Origin: an uncultured Microbacterium sp.
GTDB lineage: Bacteria; Actinomycetota; Actinomycetes; Actinomycetales; Microbacteriaceae
Direction: 5' to 3'
Length of the DNA: 64,000 nt
Assembly: GCF_947489255.1 (NCBI RefSeq)
Contig: NZ_CANLCY010000001.1
Coordinates: forward strand, 186,001 to 250,000
Shown here: positions 17,843-26,052 of the stretch, piece after piece
Position numbering within the stretch: position 1 is the stretch's first letter
How the letters are laid out: each line of letters begins with the position of its first letter
Position numbers and translations under genes: made by a program
The notes under the pieces: generated by a model
Database searches by the model: none
What the model was told of the DNA's origin: nothing
The model's input: the letters and a program-made list of their open reading frames with translations, nothing else

Positions 17843-18076
17843 ATGGCCACCATGAACATCTCGCTCCCCGACGACTTGCGGGCTTTCGCCGATGCTCAGG
17901 TGAGTTCGCACTCGTTCGCGTCCAGCAGCGAGTACGTGCGGGAACTCATCCGCCGGGACCGAGAGAACGCCGTCGTTCGCGAGGCGGTCCTGGAGGGGAT
18001 GCGGTCCGGTGAGGGCTCGGAGATGAACGCCGACTACTTCCGGACGCTTCGAGCGCGCGTGAACGACCCGTCGTGA
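17843..18076 (+). CDS. parD: ParD-family antitoxin
   Basis: A 77-residue ribbon-helix-helix protein beginning MATMNISLPDDLRAF with the SSSEYVRELIRRDRE block typical of ParD/CC2985 antitoxins. The N-terminal half would bind DNA and the C-terminal half would cover the toxin. Its TGA overlaps the GTG start of the toxin gene. Autoregulation of its own promoter is usual in the family. Confidence 0.92.
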   Translation: MATMNISLPDDLRAFADAQVSSHSFASSSEYVRELIRRDRENAVVREAVLEGMRSGEGSEMNADYFRTLRARVNDPS

Positions 18077-18390
18077 CCCGGGTCGTCACGTCTCGCGCAG
18101 CCGACGTCGACATCGCTCGAGCCGTCGAGCACTATCGGGACCAGGCCGATGTCGAAACGGTGTCGCGCTTCATCGACGCCCTGGAGCAGGCGACTCGCCG
18201 CCTCGCGACATTCCCCGGATCCGGGTCGGCGACGGCCGAGGTGCGCACCGGCATCCCCGGCCTTCGCGCCATCGGAGCGGAGGGCTTCCCCTTCCTCCTC
18301 TTCTACACCTGCGACGACGATGCCGTCCGCGTCCACCGCGTCTTGCACGAGCGGCGCGACATCGACACCGAGTTCCGGCCCTGGATCTGA
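18073..18390 (+). CDS. parE: ParE-family toxin
   Basis: A 105-residue RelE/ParE-superfamily toxin, coupled by a GTGA overlap to parD. It shows the family pattern: an N-terminal DIARAVEHYRDQA helix, RLATFPGSGS, LRAIGAEGFPFLLFYTCDDDAVRVHRVLHERRDI split across the core, with the terminal HxRRDI. ParE-like toxins act on DNA gyrase or on translation; which applies here cannot be read from sequence. Confidence 0.92.
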   Translation: MTRVVTSRAADVDIARAVEHYRDQADVETVSRFIDALEQATRRLATFPGSGSATAEVRTGIPGLRAIGAEGFPFLLFYTCDDDAVRVHRVLHERRDIDTEFRPWI

Positions 18391-18405
18391 CGATCCCGAT
18401 GGACG

Positions 18406-18987
18406 TCACCGGTTCGCGGCGAACTCCTCGGCCAGCACGCCCATCAGCACCTCGTCGTGGAAGCGGCCCCCGTGGAACGCCACGGCCCGACGCACGCCTT
18501 CGCGCACGAACCCCGCCTTCTCGTAGGCCCGGATCGCCCGCGTGTTGAAGGCCCACACCCGCAGCTCGACCTTGTGCAGGCCCAGCTCGTCGAAGGCGTA
18601 GCGGAGCATCGTGCGGGTGGCATCCGTCCCGTAGCCGCGGCCGACCGCGTCGGGGCCGAGGATGATCGCGAAGGTCGCGACGCGTGCCGGCAGGCTCCCT
18701 CCCCACAGCGTGGCGTGGCCGATGAGGTGACCGTCCTCGTCGTCGACGCTGAAGCCCGCGCCGCCGGCGGAGTCGTTGCGGCTCCACGCCTGGAACATCT
18801 CCCGCACGGATGCCACGGGCCGGTGCTGCACGCCGCCCTGCTGCAGGATCGCGGAGTCATCGCGGCGCCACCAGTCGACGAGCGGGTCGAGGTCGGCATC
18901 CGTGGTCGCCCTCAGCCGTACGCGCTCGCCGCGCAGGATCCCGCCGCCGTAGGCGAGGGCCGAAGCGGTGTCGTGCAGATCGTCCAT
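18406..18987 (-). CDS. GNAT-family N-acetyltransferase (RimJ/RimL type)
   Basis: A 193-residue acetyltransferase. RLRATTDADLDPLVDWW opens the fold, the acetyl-CoA loop is DAVGRGYGTDATRTMLRYAF, followed by HKVELRVWAFNTRAIRAYEKAGFVREGVRR, the standard end of RimJ-like GNATs. ATG at 18987. Stops 15 bp from parE. Substrate unknown. Confidence 0.9.
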   Translation of the reverse strand: MDDLHDTASALAYGGGILRGERVRLRATTDADLDPLVDWWRRDDSAILQQGGVQHRPVASVREMFQAWSRNDSAGGAGFSVDDEDGHLIGHATLWGGSLPARVATFAIILGPDAVGRGYGTDATRTMLRYAFDELGLHKVELRVWAFNTRAIRAYEKAGFVREGVRRAVAFHGGRFHDEVLMGVLAEEFAANR

Positions 18988-19031
18988 GCGTCGACCGTAG
19001 CCAGCCGCCGACGCCGCAGCGGGGAGGAGGG

Positions 19032-19793
19032 TCAGGCGAACATCTGGCGGAGAGCGCGAAGATCCCCGTCGTCGAGAGCGCGGGCGATCACGTCGGCATC
19101 GCCGGCCACGGGGAAGAGTCCCGCCAGATCGTCGCGGAAGATCACGCGCATCGCGTCGAGATCGTCGGCATGGGCGGCGACTCTCATCGCCTCGACGGCC
19201 CGCTGATACGGGATCTGCTGGTACCCCCCGGGGGCATCGGGCGGGCTGAAGAAGGGGATCCACGGAAGGGATGCGTCGGGGTGCAGGAGCAGCACATCGC
19301 CGGGCTGGATCACGCGCGTGTGGTTGAGATCGGCGATGGCCAGGGGGTTGGCGATGCAGAAGCGGTCACCGATCGCATAGAGGGAGTCGCCCGGTTCAAC
19401 GGTGTAGGCCCTGACGACCCCGTCGTCGTCGACTGCTACGGGGCCGGCGGCGAGCTCGCGCGGGCCGCGGTCGGTCAGGTCGCCGTTGAGGCTGGCACTC
19501 ATCCTGCCGAAGTGGAGCCACCGCGGGGCGTCGCATCCCTCGGGGTCGTTCCGCGGGATGCTGACGCCGTTGCCGACGTCCACGTAGTCGTCTCCGAGCC
19601 CGGCGGGACCGGCCCCGGTGTCGGCGTCCTGCGAATCGGATGCCGTGATCCCGGTCGGAGACGGGGCGGCCACCGCCGCGGCGATCGATGTCACCTGCGC
19701 GACTGCGGCTGACACGGCGGGGGCGGCCAGGGCGACGAGCCCTCCCACGACGAGGAGAGACACCCCAGTCGCGATCGCCGTTGCCCTCCTCAT
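19032..19793 (-). CDS. Secreted or anchored LysM-domain protein
   Basis: A 253-residue protein with an N-terminal signal-anchor (about 9-32, VSLLVVGGLVALAAPAVSAAVA). One LysM peptidoglycan-binding domain follows at about 128-172: AYTVEPGDSLYAIGDRFCI through VIQPGDVLLLHP. The C-terminal about 55 residues are helical and acidic and not recognised. Role at the cell wall inferred from LysM. ATG start at 19793. Confidence 0.85.
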   Translation of the reverse strand: MRRATAIATGVSLLVVGGLVALAAPAVSAAVAQVTSIAAAVAAPSPTGITASDSQDADTGAGPAGLGDDYVDVGNGVSIPRNDPEGCDAPRWLHFGRMSASLNGDLTDRGPRELAAGPVAVDDDGVVRAYTVEPGDSLYAIGDRFCIANPLAIADLNHTRVIQPGDVLLLHPDASLPWIPFFSPPDAPGGYQQIPYQRAVEAMRVAAHADDLDAMRVIFRDDLAGLFPVAGDADVIARALDDGDLRALRQMFA

Positions 19794-19974
19794 GCGATCA
19801 CCCTACGGGAGAGCCTCGGCGGATGCCGGGGTCCTGCGCACGCGGTCCGCAACCGTGCGGGGACGCCCTCTCCGATCTGCCGGTGACCGAGGGGAGGGGT
19901 ACCGCCAGCCCCGCGGAGACGGCCCGCCCGACGAGGGGGCCCCGCCGCATCACCCGTCGCGCTAGCGTGACCGC

Positions 19975-21228
19975 ATGAGAGAGCCGCTGTCGCCGGCGGA
20001 CGCCCGCATCCTGGCGCTGGAGTCCGACGTGGTGCGCGGCCACGCCCTCAAGCTGCTCGTGCTCGAGCCGGGCGAGGCGGTCGATCTCGCGGCGCTTCGC
20101 GCGAGCATCGCCGAGCGCCTGGCGGCCTTCCCCCGCGGTCGCCAGGTCGTGGTCGACGACGGCGACGGCCCGGCGTGGGTCGACGTGGGCGAGGTCGAGG
20201 TCGCGGAGCACGTCCGCCGATACGCGGCCGACGACCCGGCGGCCCTGCGCGCGGTCGTCGGGCGACTCATGTCGGAGCCCCTCGACCGCTCGCGACCACT
20301 GTGGACGATCGACCTCATCGGCCCGCTCGCCGACGGACGCGAGGCCGTCGCGGTGCGCCTGCACCACGCGCTCGCCGACGGGCTGACCGCCGTTCGCTTC
20401 CTCGAGACGGTGATCTTCGAGCCCCACGACGCCCCGGCGCACGAGGTCGGCATCCGCGATCCCGCTGCGCGCCCGACGCGCTGGAGTGAATGGGAGCGGA
20501 TGCCGGTGACCCTGGCCCGCGAGCTCGGGCACCCCGGCTCGCACTCGCCGTTCGATCGCCCGCTCACCGCGCGCCGCGCCCTGGCCTTCGTCGACGTGCC
20601 CCTCGCGGAGGCACGGGACGTCGGCGCGTCGCGCTCCGCGCACGCGACGGTCAACGACGTGCTCCTCGCCGTGATCGCGGGGGCGCTGCGGCGGCGGCTC
20701 CTCCACCACGGACACACACCGCGCGTGAACGCCCAGGTTCCCGTGAGCCTGCACGAGAAGGGGGAGGATGCCGCGACATCCGGCAATCGCGACTCGTTCG
20801 TCGACGTGGGCCTGCACCTGCACGAGCCCGACGACCTGCGGCGTCTCGACCTGCTGAGCGCCGAGATGCGCGCGCGCAAGAAGGGCCGCGACGCCAGGGC
20901 GCTCGACGAACTTTTCCAGGCGCTCGCGTCGGCGGGACCCCTCGGAACCCTGGCGCGCGGCCTCGCCGACGACCCGCGCGAGTTCGCCCTCGCGATCTCG
21001 AACGTTCCCGGTCCGCGGGTGGCGGTGGCCGTCGCGGGTCGCCGCGTGGGACACGTCTACACGTCGTCGGAGCCGGGCCCCCGGCACGCGCTGCGCGTCG
21101 CCGCGATCTCGAATGACCGGTGGCTCGGCGTGGGCTTCTGCGTCGATCCGGCCGCCGTGCCCGACGTCGACCTGCTCGCCGACGCCGCGCACGACGCGTG
21201 GGAGGCGTTGCGCTCCGGCTCGACGTGA
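19975..21228 (+). CDS. Wax ester synthase / diacylglycerol acyltransferase (WS/DGAT) family protein
   Basis: A 417-residue acyltransferase of the WS/DGAT family that esterifies acyl-CoA to fatty alcohols or diacylglycerol. The catalytic HHxxxDG is present as HHALADG (H130-G136). The opening LSPADARILALES and the SEPLDRSRPLW block are typical, as is the C-terminal SNVPGPRVAVAVAGRRV. It is a little shorter than the 450-480 residues of most members, with a compressed N-terminal domain. ATG at 19975. No lipid genes adjoin it. Confidence 0.92.
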   Translation: MREPLSPADARILALESDVVRGHALKLLVLEPGEAVDLAALRASIAERLAAFPRGRQVVVDDGDGPAWVDVGEVEVAEHVRRYAADDPAALRAVVGRLMSEPLDRSRPLWTIDLIGPLADGREAVAVRLHHALADGLTAVRFLETVIFEPHDAPAHEVGIRDPAARPTRWSEWERMPVTLARELGHPGSHSPFDRPLTARRALAFVDVPLAEARDVGASRSAHATVNDVLLAVIAGALRRRLLHHGHTPRVNAQVPVSLHEKGEDAATSGNRDSFVDVGLHLHEPDDLRRLDLLSAEMRARKKGRDARALDELFQALASAGPLGTLARGLADDPREFALAISNVPGPRVAVAVAGRRVGHVYTSSEPGPRHALRVAAISNDRWLGVGFCVDPAAVPDVDLLADAAHDAWEALRSGST

Positions 21229-21428
21229 CCTGCGCGGCCTCGCGCGTGCATAACGGCGGGGATCTCGTCTGACACGCCGTTCCCGGATGCCGTCACCCGG
21301 CGCGTCGCGATGGCAACCCGCCGTTGTGCTCGGCCGCGGCGCCCGCGCGCCCACCGACCTGTCTCGATGACGGACCACCCCCGTCGAACCGCGCCGCGCG
21401 CCGAATAGGGTGGGTGAGAAGGAGTCGC

Positions 21429-22031
21429 ATGTCGTCGAGAGCAGGGCGCGCCCAGCGCGCGGGACGCGGTATCGCCGCGGCCGCTGTCGCGACCTTCATC
21501 GCGACCGTCTCGCACGCCTCGGTCGGCGCGGCGCTGCCGCCCGCACTGAACGTCGCGATCGCGCTGTGCCTCGCCGCCCCCGTGTGCGTCATGCTCGCGG
21601 GGCGCTCGATGTCGTGGTGGCGCCTGTCGATCGCCGTCGTGCTGAGCCAGGCGCTGTTCCACGGCATCCTGGCGCTCGATCTGCGCGGGGACGGGGTGGC
21701 GGCGACCGGCGGGCATCACGGGGGAGCCGCGCTGCTGCTCGATGCCTCGGCGTCCGCGCACCTGCCCGCCACCCACGCGGCGCACTCGCCGTGGATGTGG
21801 GCGGCGCATGCTCTCGCCGCGGTCGTCACGATCCTCGCGCTGGGGCGCGGGGAGCAGGCGGCGCGCGCGATCGTGCGATTCCTCGTGGCGGCCGTCCGGG
21901 CCCTGCGGCCCGTGCAGGGCCTCGGGCCGGAAACGGATGCCGTGCTCCCCGCACCCGCCGCTCCGCTTCTGACGAGGGCGATGACGGTGTTGTCGCCGAT
22001 GAGGCACCGGGGTCCGCCGCGCGCGGCGTGA
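21429..22031 (+). CDS. His-rich membrane protein ahead of ycnI-copC
   Basis: A 200-residue membrane protein with about four to five helices. Its loop between helices 3 and 4 carries many histidines (GGHHGGAALLL and HLPATHAAHSPW), which suits copper or other metal binding. It starts at ATG 21429 after AAGGAG and precedes the YcnI and CopC genes on the same strand, 65 bp before ycnI. It is probably part of a copper-related operon. Not matched to a named family. Confidence 0.75.
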   Translation: MSSRAGRAQRAGRGIAAAAVATFIATVSHASVGAALPPALNVAIALCLAAPVCVMLAGRSMSWWRLSIAVVLSQALFHGILALDLRGDGVAATGGHHGGAALLLDASASAHLPATHAAHSPWMWAAHALAAVVTILALGRGEQAARAIVRFLVAAVRALRPVQGLGPETDAVLPAPAAPLLTRAMTVLSPMRHRGPPRAA

Positions 22032-22096
22032 TCCTCGACATCCTCATCTTCGGCGCGTCCGTCTGATCGGCGCGCCCCTTTCAGAAAGCAGCATCC

Positions 22097-22843
22097 ATGT
22101 CTCGCAAGACCACTCTTCGTCGTGCCCTCATCGGGCTCACCGCCGGCGCGGCACTCGCCGTCGCCGTCCCCCTGGCGGCCTCGGCGCACGTCACCGTCAA
22201 CCCCAACACGGCCACTCCCGGCAGCTACGCGACGGTGAACTTCCGTGTTCCCACCGAGTCCGAAACGGCATCCACCGTCAAGGTCGAGGTCGCCCTGCCC
22301 ACCGACACCCCGCTGAGCGCGGTGCTCGTCGAGCCCGTCCCCGGCTGGACCGCCACGGTCGAGAAGGGCGCCCTGCCCGCGCCGGTCGAGGTCGACGGCA
22401 ACACCATCTCGGATGCCGCGCTCAAGATCGTGTGGCAGGCCGACCCCGGGGTCGGCATCGGTCAGGACCAGTTCCAGATCTTCTCGGCCGTGCTCGGACC
22501 GGTGCCCGACACCGGCCACCTGCTGCTGCCGGCGACCCAGACCTACTCCGACGGAGAGGTCGTCGACTGGGCCGCGACGCCCGACGAGGTCGCGGCCGAC
22601 GACACGCTCGAGCCCGCGCCGGTGCTCTACATCAACGACGCCCCGCCGACCGCCGAGCACAGCCACGGCACCTCGACGTCGACGTCGTCCGCATCGGACG
22701 ACCACTCGAGCGAGGCGAGCGCCACGACGAGCGATCCCTCGTCGGGCGTCGCCCTGGGCCTCAGCATCGCCGCCCTGGTGGTCGCCGCGGCCGGTGCCGT
22801 GCTCGGCGCCCTCGCCTTCGCGCGTCGTCCGAAGCGCGCGTGA
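22097..22843 (+). CDS. ycnI: YcnI-family (DUF1775) copper-binding membrane-anchored protein
   Basis: A 248-residue exported protein. Signal peptide about 1-30 ending LAASA, so the mature protein begins with His (AHVTVNPNTATPGSY); the N-terminal histidine is the copper ligand in characterised YcnI domains, together with a conserved Trp seen in PGWTATVEKG. The DUF1775 domain spans about 31-175. A His/Ser/Thr-rich linker (EHSHGTSTSTSS) and a C-terminal membrane helix (about 218-240) anchor it. Followed by copC within 3 bp. Confidence 0.93.
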   Translation: MSRKTTLRRALIGLTAGAALAVAVPLAASAHVTVNPNTATPGSYATVNFRVPTESETASTVKVEVALPTDTPLSAVLVEPVPGWTATVEKGALPAPVEVDGNTISDAALKIVWQADPGVGIGQDQFQIFSAVLGPVPDTGHLLLPATQTYSDGEVVDWAATPDEVAADDTLEPAPVLYINDAPPTAEHSHGTSTSTSSASDDHSSEASATTSDPSSGVALGLSIAALVVAAAGAVLGALAFARRPKRA

Positions 22844-22845
22844 GC

Positions 22846-23430
22846 ATGCGCTCCCGCAACGCGCTGCGTCGCGTTCTCGCCGGGGCGGCGGTGATCGCTG
22901 CGGCGATGACCGCCGCCCTGGGCGGGGCCACGGCCGCCTCGGCGCACGACAGCCTCGTCTCGTCGACGCCCGCCAAGGGTGACAGCGTTTCGTCGCTGTC
23001 GGAGGTCACCCTCGATTTCAGCGCCAACCTGCTCGGTACCGACGGCGGCAACCTCATCATCGTGGTGGGCTCCGACGGGCGGCACTACGAGAGCGCGTGC
23101 GCGGAGCTCGCCGGTCCCACGCTGACGACCTCGGTCGCGCTCGGCGCCCCCGGCGACTATCAGGTCGAGTGGCGCGCGGTGTCGTCCGACGGTCACCCCG
23201 TCTCGGGCGTCATCCCGTTCACCTACACCGGCGAGAGCGTCTCGTCGGGGGCGGAGGAGTCCCCGTGCGCCGCCGCCGTCGGTGCGGGGGAGGCCGCGCC
23301 CTCGACCGACGCCCCGGCCTCGGCCGGCATGTCGGGCCTGACGATCGGACTTCTCGCCGGCGGCGGTGCCGTGGTCATCGTCGGCATCCTGATCGTCATC
23401 ATCCTGCGCACGCGCAGCCGCGAGGACTGA
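22846..23430 (+). CDS. copC: CopC-domain membrane-anchored copper protein
   Basis: A 194-residue exported CopC protein: signal peptide about 1-33 ending TAASA, mature N-terminus AHDSLVSSTPAKGDSV with the copper-ligand histidine at its first or second position, the CopC core to about 133 (WRAVSSDGHPVSGVIPFTY, the usual C-terminal signature), then a C-terminal helix (about 160-185) with a short basic tail. A GTG six bases upstream is also in frame. Works with YcnI in periplasm-side copper handling; no copD is present in the window. Confidence 0.93.
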   Translation: MRSRNALRRVLAGAAVIAAAMTAALGGATAASAHDSLVSSTPAKGDSVSSLSEVTLDFSANLLGTDGGNLIIVVGSDGRHYESACAELAGPTLTTSVALGAPGDYQVEWRAVSSDGHPVSGVIPFTYTGESVSSGAEESPCAAAVGAGEAAPSTDAPASAGMSGLTIGLLAGGGAVVIVGILIVIILRTRSRED

Positions 23431-23468
23431 GGCGGTTCCGCCCGCCGACGGACGTCCGCGGCGGGCGG

Positions 23469-23684
23469 GCCGTCGCGCGGAGTTGGTGTGCGACGCGCCG
23501 GGTGGTGGCATCCGGATGCCGGGGTGTCGGTGTCGGAGTCCGCGCGACGGTTCGCGCGGTCCGTGGGCGGGTGTGCTCGTCGTTCCGTGGCCTCGGGGGC
23601 GGGCCGTCATGCGGAGTTCGGTCACGACGCGCCGGGTGGTGGCATCCGGATGCCGGGGTGTCGGCGTCGGAGTCCGCGCGACGG
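23469..23684. repeat. Direct repeat, two copies 134 bp apart, in a convergent gap
   Basis: A 60-bp block at 23491-23550 recurs at 23625-23684 with one visible difference; similarity extends upstream (GGGCCGTC then GCGGAGTT). Each copy contains the palindrome GGCATCCGGATGCC. The block lies between the stops of copC and the metallopeptidase gene. The open frames through it are repeat-coded and not counted as genes. Confidence 0.85.
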
Positions 23685-23718
23685 CCCGTGCAGCGCGACA
23701 CGCCTCGGATGCCGCGGC

Positions 23719-24591
23719 CTAGAGGCTCCCGCCGGGCACCGAGAACGTGTCGCAGGCGTTCACGCCGCCCTGCCTGCCGGCGTCGAACCACCGCGTGCGC
23801 TGCTCGCTCGAGCCGTGCGTGAAGCTCTCGGGATTGGTGACCTGGCCGGCCTCGGCCTGGATGTGGTCGTCGCCCACCGCGGCCGCCGCCGACAGGGCGT
23901 CGGTGATCTGCTGCTCGGTCGGGGGCTGCAGGTAGGGCGTGCCGTTCTCGTCGACCTGTTCGCCGGCCGCGGCGACCCAGGCGCCGGCGTAGCAATCGGC
24001 TTGCAGCTCCGTGCGCACGCCGTTGCTGTCGGGCCCGGTGCCGTTGTTCGGGTACTGGTCCATCACCCCGGTCAGGTTCTGCACGTGGTGGCCGTACTCG
24101 TGCGCGAGCACGTAGAGCTGGGCCAGGGGCCCGGCGGTGGTGTCGTACTGCTCCCGCAGAATCGAGAAGAACGTCGGGTCGACGTACACGGTCTCATCGG
24201 GCGGGCAGTAGAACGGCCCCGTCGCGTTCGACGCCGTCCCGCACGAGCTCGAGGTCGCCTGGTCGACGATGATCAGCTGCGGCTGGCGGTAGCCGTCGAG
24301 GCGTTCCTGCCAGAACTGGTCGATGCTGAGGGTCGCGGCCGCGAGGCGGCAGGTGTCGTCGTTGTTGGCATCCTGTCCGGTCGAGCAGTTCGCGATGGAC
24401 TCGCCACCGCTCTGCGGGGCGGCGGGCGCCCCTCCACCGAGCAGCCCGGTGAGATTGGTGCCGGTGAACGCCGAGATCAGCAGCACCACGATCGCGCCGA
24501 GGCCCACCGCGCCGCCGCCGACGGCCGCGACCGTGCCGCCGCGCCGCTTGGCCGAATTCCCGCCGACGCGGGCATTGTCGTTGAACGTCAC
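23719..24591 (-). CDS. YpfJ-family zinc metallopeptidase
   Basis: A neutral zinc metallopeptidase of the YpfJ type, 290 residues from the GTG chosen here (MTFNDNARVGGNSAKRRG). A membrane helix follows at about 22-45. The zinc site HEYGHH is in YVLAHEYGHHVQNLTG, with the downstream ELQADCYAGAW block giving the third ligand and SSEQRTRWFDAGRQGG near the end. In-frame starts farther upstream exist (ATG 24666, GTG 24708), but the last lies within repeat DNA and the family usually begins at MTFND. Function: probably membrane-anchored protein quality control; substrate unknown. Confidence 0.9.
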   Translation of the reverse strand: MTFNDNARVGGNSAKRRGGTVAAVGGGAVGLGAIVVLLISAFTGTNLTGLLGGGAPAAPQSGGESIANCSTGQDANNDDTCRLAAATLSIDQFWQERLDGYRQPQLIIVDQATSSSCGTASNATGPFYCPPDETVYVDPTFFSILREQYDTTAGPLAQLYVLAHEYGHHVQNLTGVMDQYPNNGTGPDSNGVRTELQADCYAGAWVAAAGEQVDENGTPYLQPPTEQQITDALSAAAAVGDDHIQAEAGQVTNPESFTHGSSEQRTRWFDAGRQGGVNACDTFSVPGGSL

Positions 24592-24697
24592 GACGGTCAC
24601 GGTACGCGCGCCCGCGGTCGCGGATACAGGGCTGGACTTCCCGCCGGAGAACGCCCCACCGCGCATCTCATCGCTTTCGCGACCCCCGGAATCGGCC

Positions 24698-24774
24698 GGC
24701 TCAGCCACCTGCGCGCGAAGGGGCGGGGGGCCGCGTGCGTCCGGTGGCTTCGACGGGCTCAGCCACCTGCGCGC
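24698..24774. repeat. 25-bp hairpin repeat (family I) with a duplicated flank
   Basis: A full copy lies at 24743-24767 (arms GGTGGCT/AGCCACC). The 19-bp stretch GGCTCAGCCACCTGCGCGC occurs at 24698-24716 and again at 24756-24774, so half of the element plus its flank has been duplicated. It sits between two co-oriented genes. Confidence 0.85.
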
Positions 24775-24787
24775 CGGGGGCCGAACC

Positions 24788-26002
24788 TCAGTCCAAGAAC
24801 TCCCGCGCCGCCACCACGAGGTTCTCGACCCCGCGGTCGATCGTGGGCTGCATCACCGGGGCGAAGAACGGCGAGTGGTTGGTGGGGATGTCGCGCTCGA
24901 TCGTGCCGCCGGCCAAGGCATCCGCGAACTTCTGCGGGTCGACGCCGCCCCAGAACCAGAACACCAGGGGCGCGCCCGACTCGCGGGCGAACCACGACAC
25001 GTCCTCGCTGCCGGTGAACATGCCCGGGTCGACCACGCCGCCCTCGCCGAACGCCCGTCGGAACGCGGCCGTCAGGCGGGAGGTGGCATCCGGGTCGTTG
25101 ATGGTGGGCGGGAGGGTGTGGTCGGTGCTGATCGTGGGTTCCTGCTCGGCCCCGGATGCCGCGGCCTCGGCGCGGATGATGCGCTCGACCTTCGTCATCA
25201 CGCGCTCGCGCGCCGCGTCGTCGGGATAGCGCAGGCTCAGCTCGAGCTTCGCTTCGGCCGGGATGATGTTGTTCTTCAGCCCCGCGTGGATCGAGCCGAC
25301 CGTGACGACGGCGACGTCGCGCGGGTCGACCTCGCGCGACACGACGGTCTGCAGGCGCATCACGGTGGCGGCGGCCATGACGACCGGATCGATGGTCGAG
25401 TGCGGACGCGAGCCGTGACCGCCGCGACCGTGCAGCACGACGGTGAGCCCGTCGGATGCCGCCATCTGGGTGCCCGGGCGCACGCCGATGACGCCCGCGG
25501 GCAGGGGCGTGACGTGCTGGCCGAGCACGATGTCGGGCTTCGGGTAGCGCTCGAGCACGCCGTCGGCGATCATCGCCTGCGAGCCCGCGCCGTACTCCTC
25601 GGCCGGCTGGAACACGGCGACGATCGTGCCCGACCACTCCGACGTGGTGGCGACGAGCCGCTCCAGGGCGCCGATGAGCGCGGTGACGTGCATGTCGTGC
25701 CCGCACGCGTGCATCACGGGCACGGCGTTTCCGGCGGGGTCGGTGCCCCGCGCGGTGCTGGCGTACGCGAGGCCGGTCTGCTCCTCGACGGGGAGGCCGT
25801 CCATGTCGGCGCGCAGCCACACGACGGGACCGGGACCGTTGTCGATCTTCGTGACCACGCCGGTGCGTCCGACGCCCTCCTCGACCTCGAGGCCGAGATC
25901 GGCGAGGTGGCGCGCGATGACGCCCGCCGTCCTCGTCTCTTGGAACGACAGCTCCGGGTGGGTGTGCAGGTCGGTGTAGAGGCTTTCGAGGTCGACGCTC
26001 AT
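24788..26002 (-). CDS. M20D-family amidohydrolase
   Basis: A 404-residue metal-dependent amidohydrolase of the M20D group (IAA-amino-acid hydrolase/N-acyl-amino-acid amidohydrolase type). Metal-binding segments: MHACGHDMHVTALIG, the QPAEEYGAGSQAMI glutamate pair and the C-terminal FFAPVMQPTID region. The lid domain lies at about 185-300. These enzymes remove acyl groups from amino acids; the substrate is not readable. ATG start at 26002. Confidence 0.92.
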   Translation of the reverse strand: MSVDLESLYTDLHTHPELSFQETRTAGVIARHLADLGLEVEEGVGRTGVVTKIDNGPGPVVWLRADMDGLPVEEQTGLAYASTARGTDPAGNAVPVMHACGHDMHVTALIGALERLVATTSEWSGTIVAVFQPAEEYGAGSQAMIADGVLERYPKPDIVLGQHVTPLPAGVIGVRPGTQMAASDGLTVVLHGRGGHGSRPHSTIDPVVMAAATVMRLQTVVSREVDPRDVAVVTVGSIHAGLKNNIIPAEAKLELSLRYPDDAARERVMTKVERIIRAEAAASGAEQEPTISTDHTLPPTINDPDATSRLTAAFRRAFGEGGVVDPGMFTGSEDVSWFARESGAPLVFWFWGGVDPQKFADALAGGTIERDIPTNHSPFFAPVMQPTIDRGVENLVVAAREFLD

Positions 26003-26052
26003 GCCCCGAGCCTAGTTCGGGGCATGAGCGTGCGCCGGGGAGGTTCCGCTGT

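Noticed and set aside
18391..18405. Terminator between parE and the GNAT gene
   Set aside because: The convergent gap is only 15 bp with no inverted repeat.
23431..23718. Small genes between copC and the metallopeptidase
   Set aside because: Open frames here are produced by the 134-bp direct repeat and show no domains.
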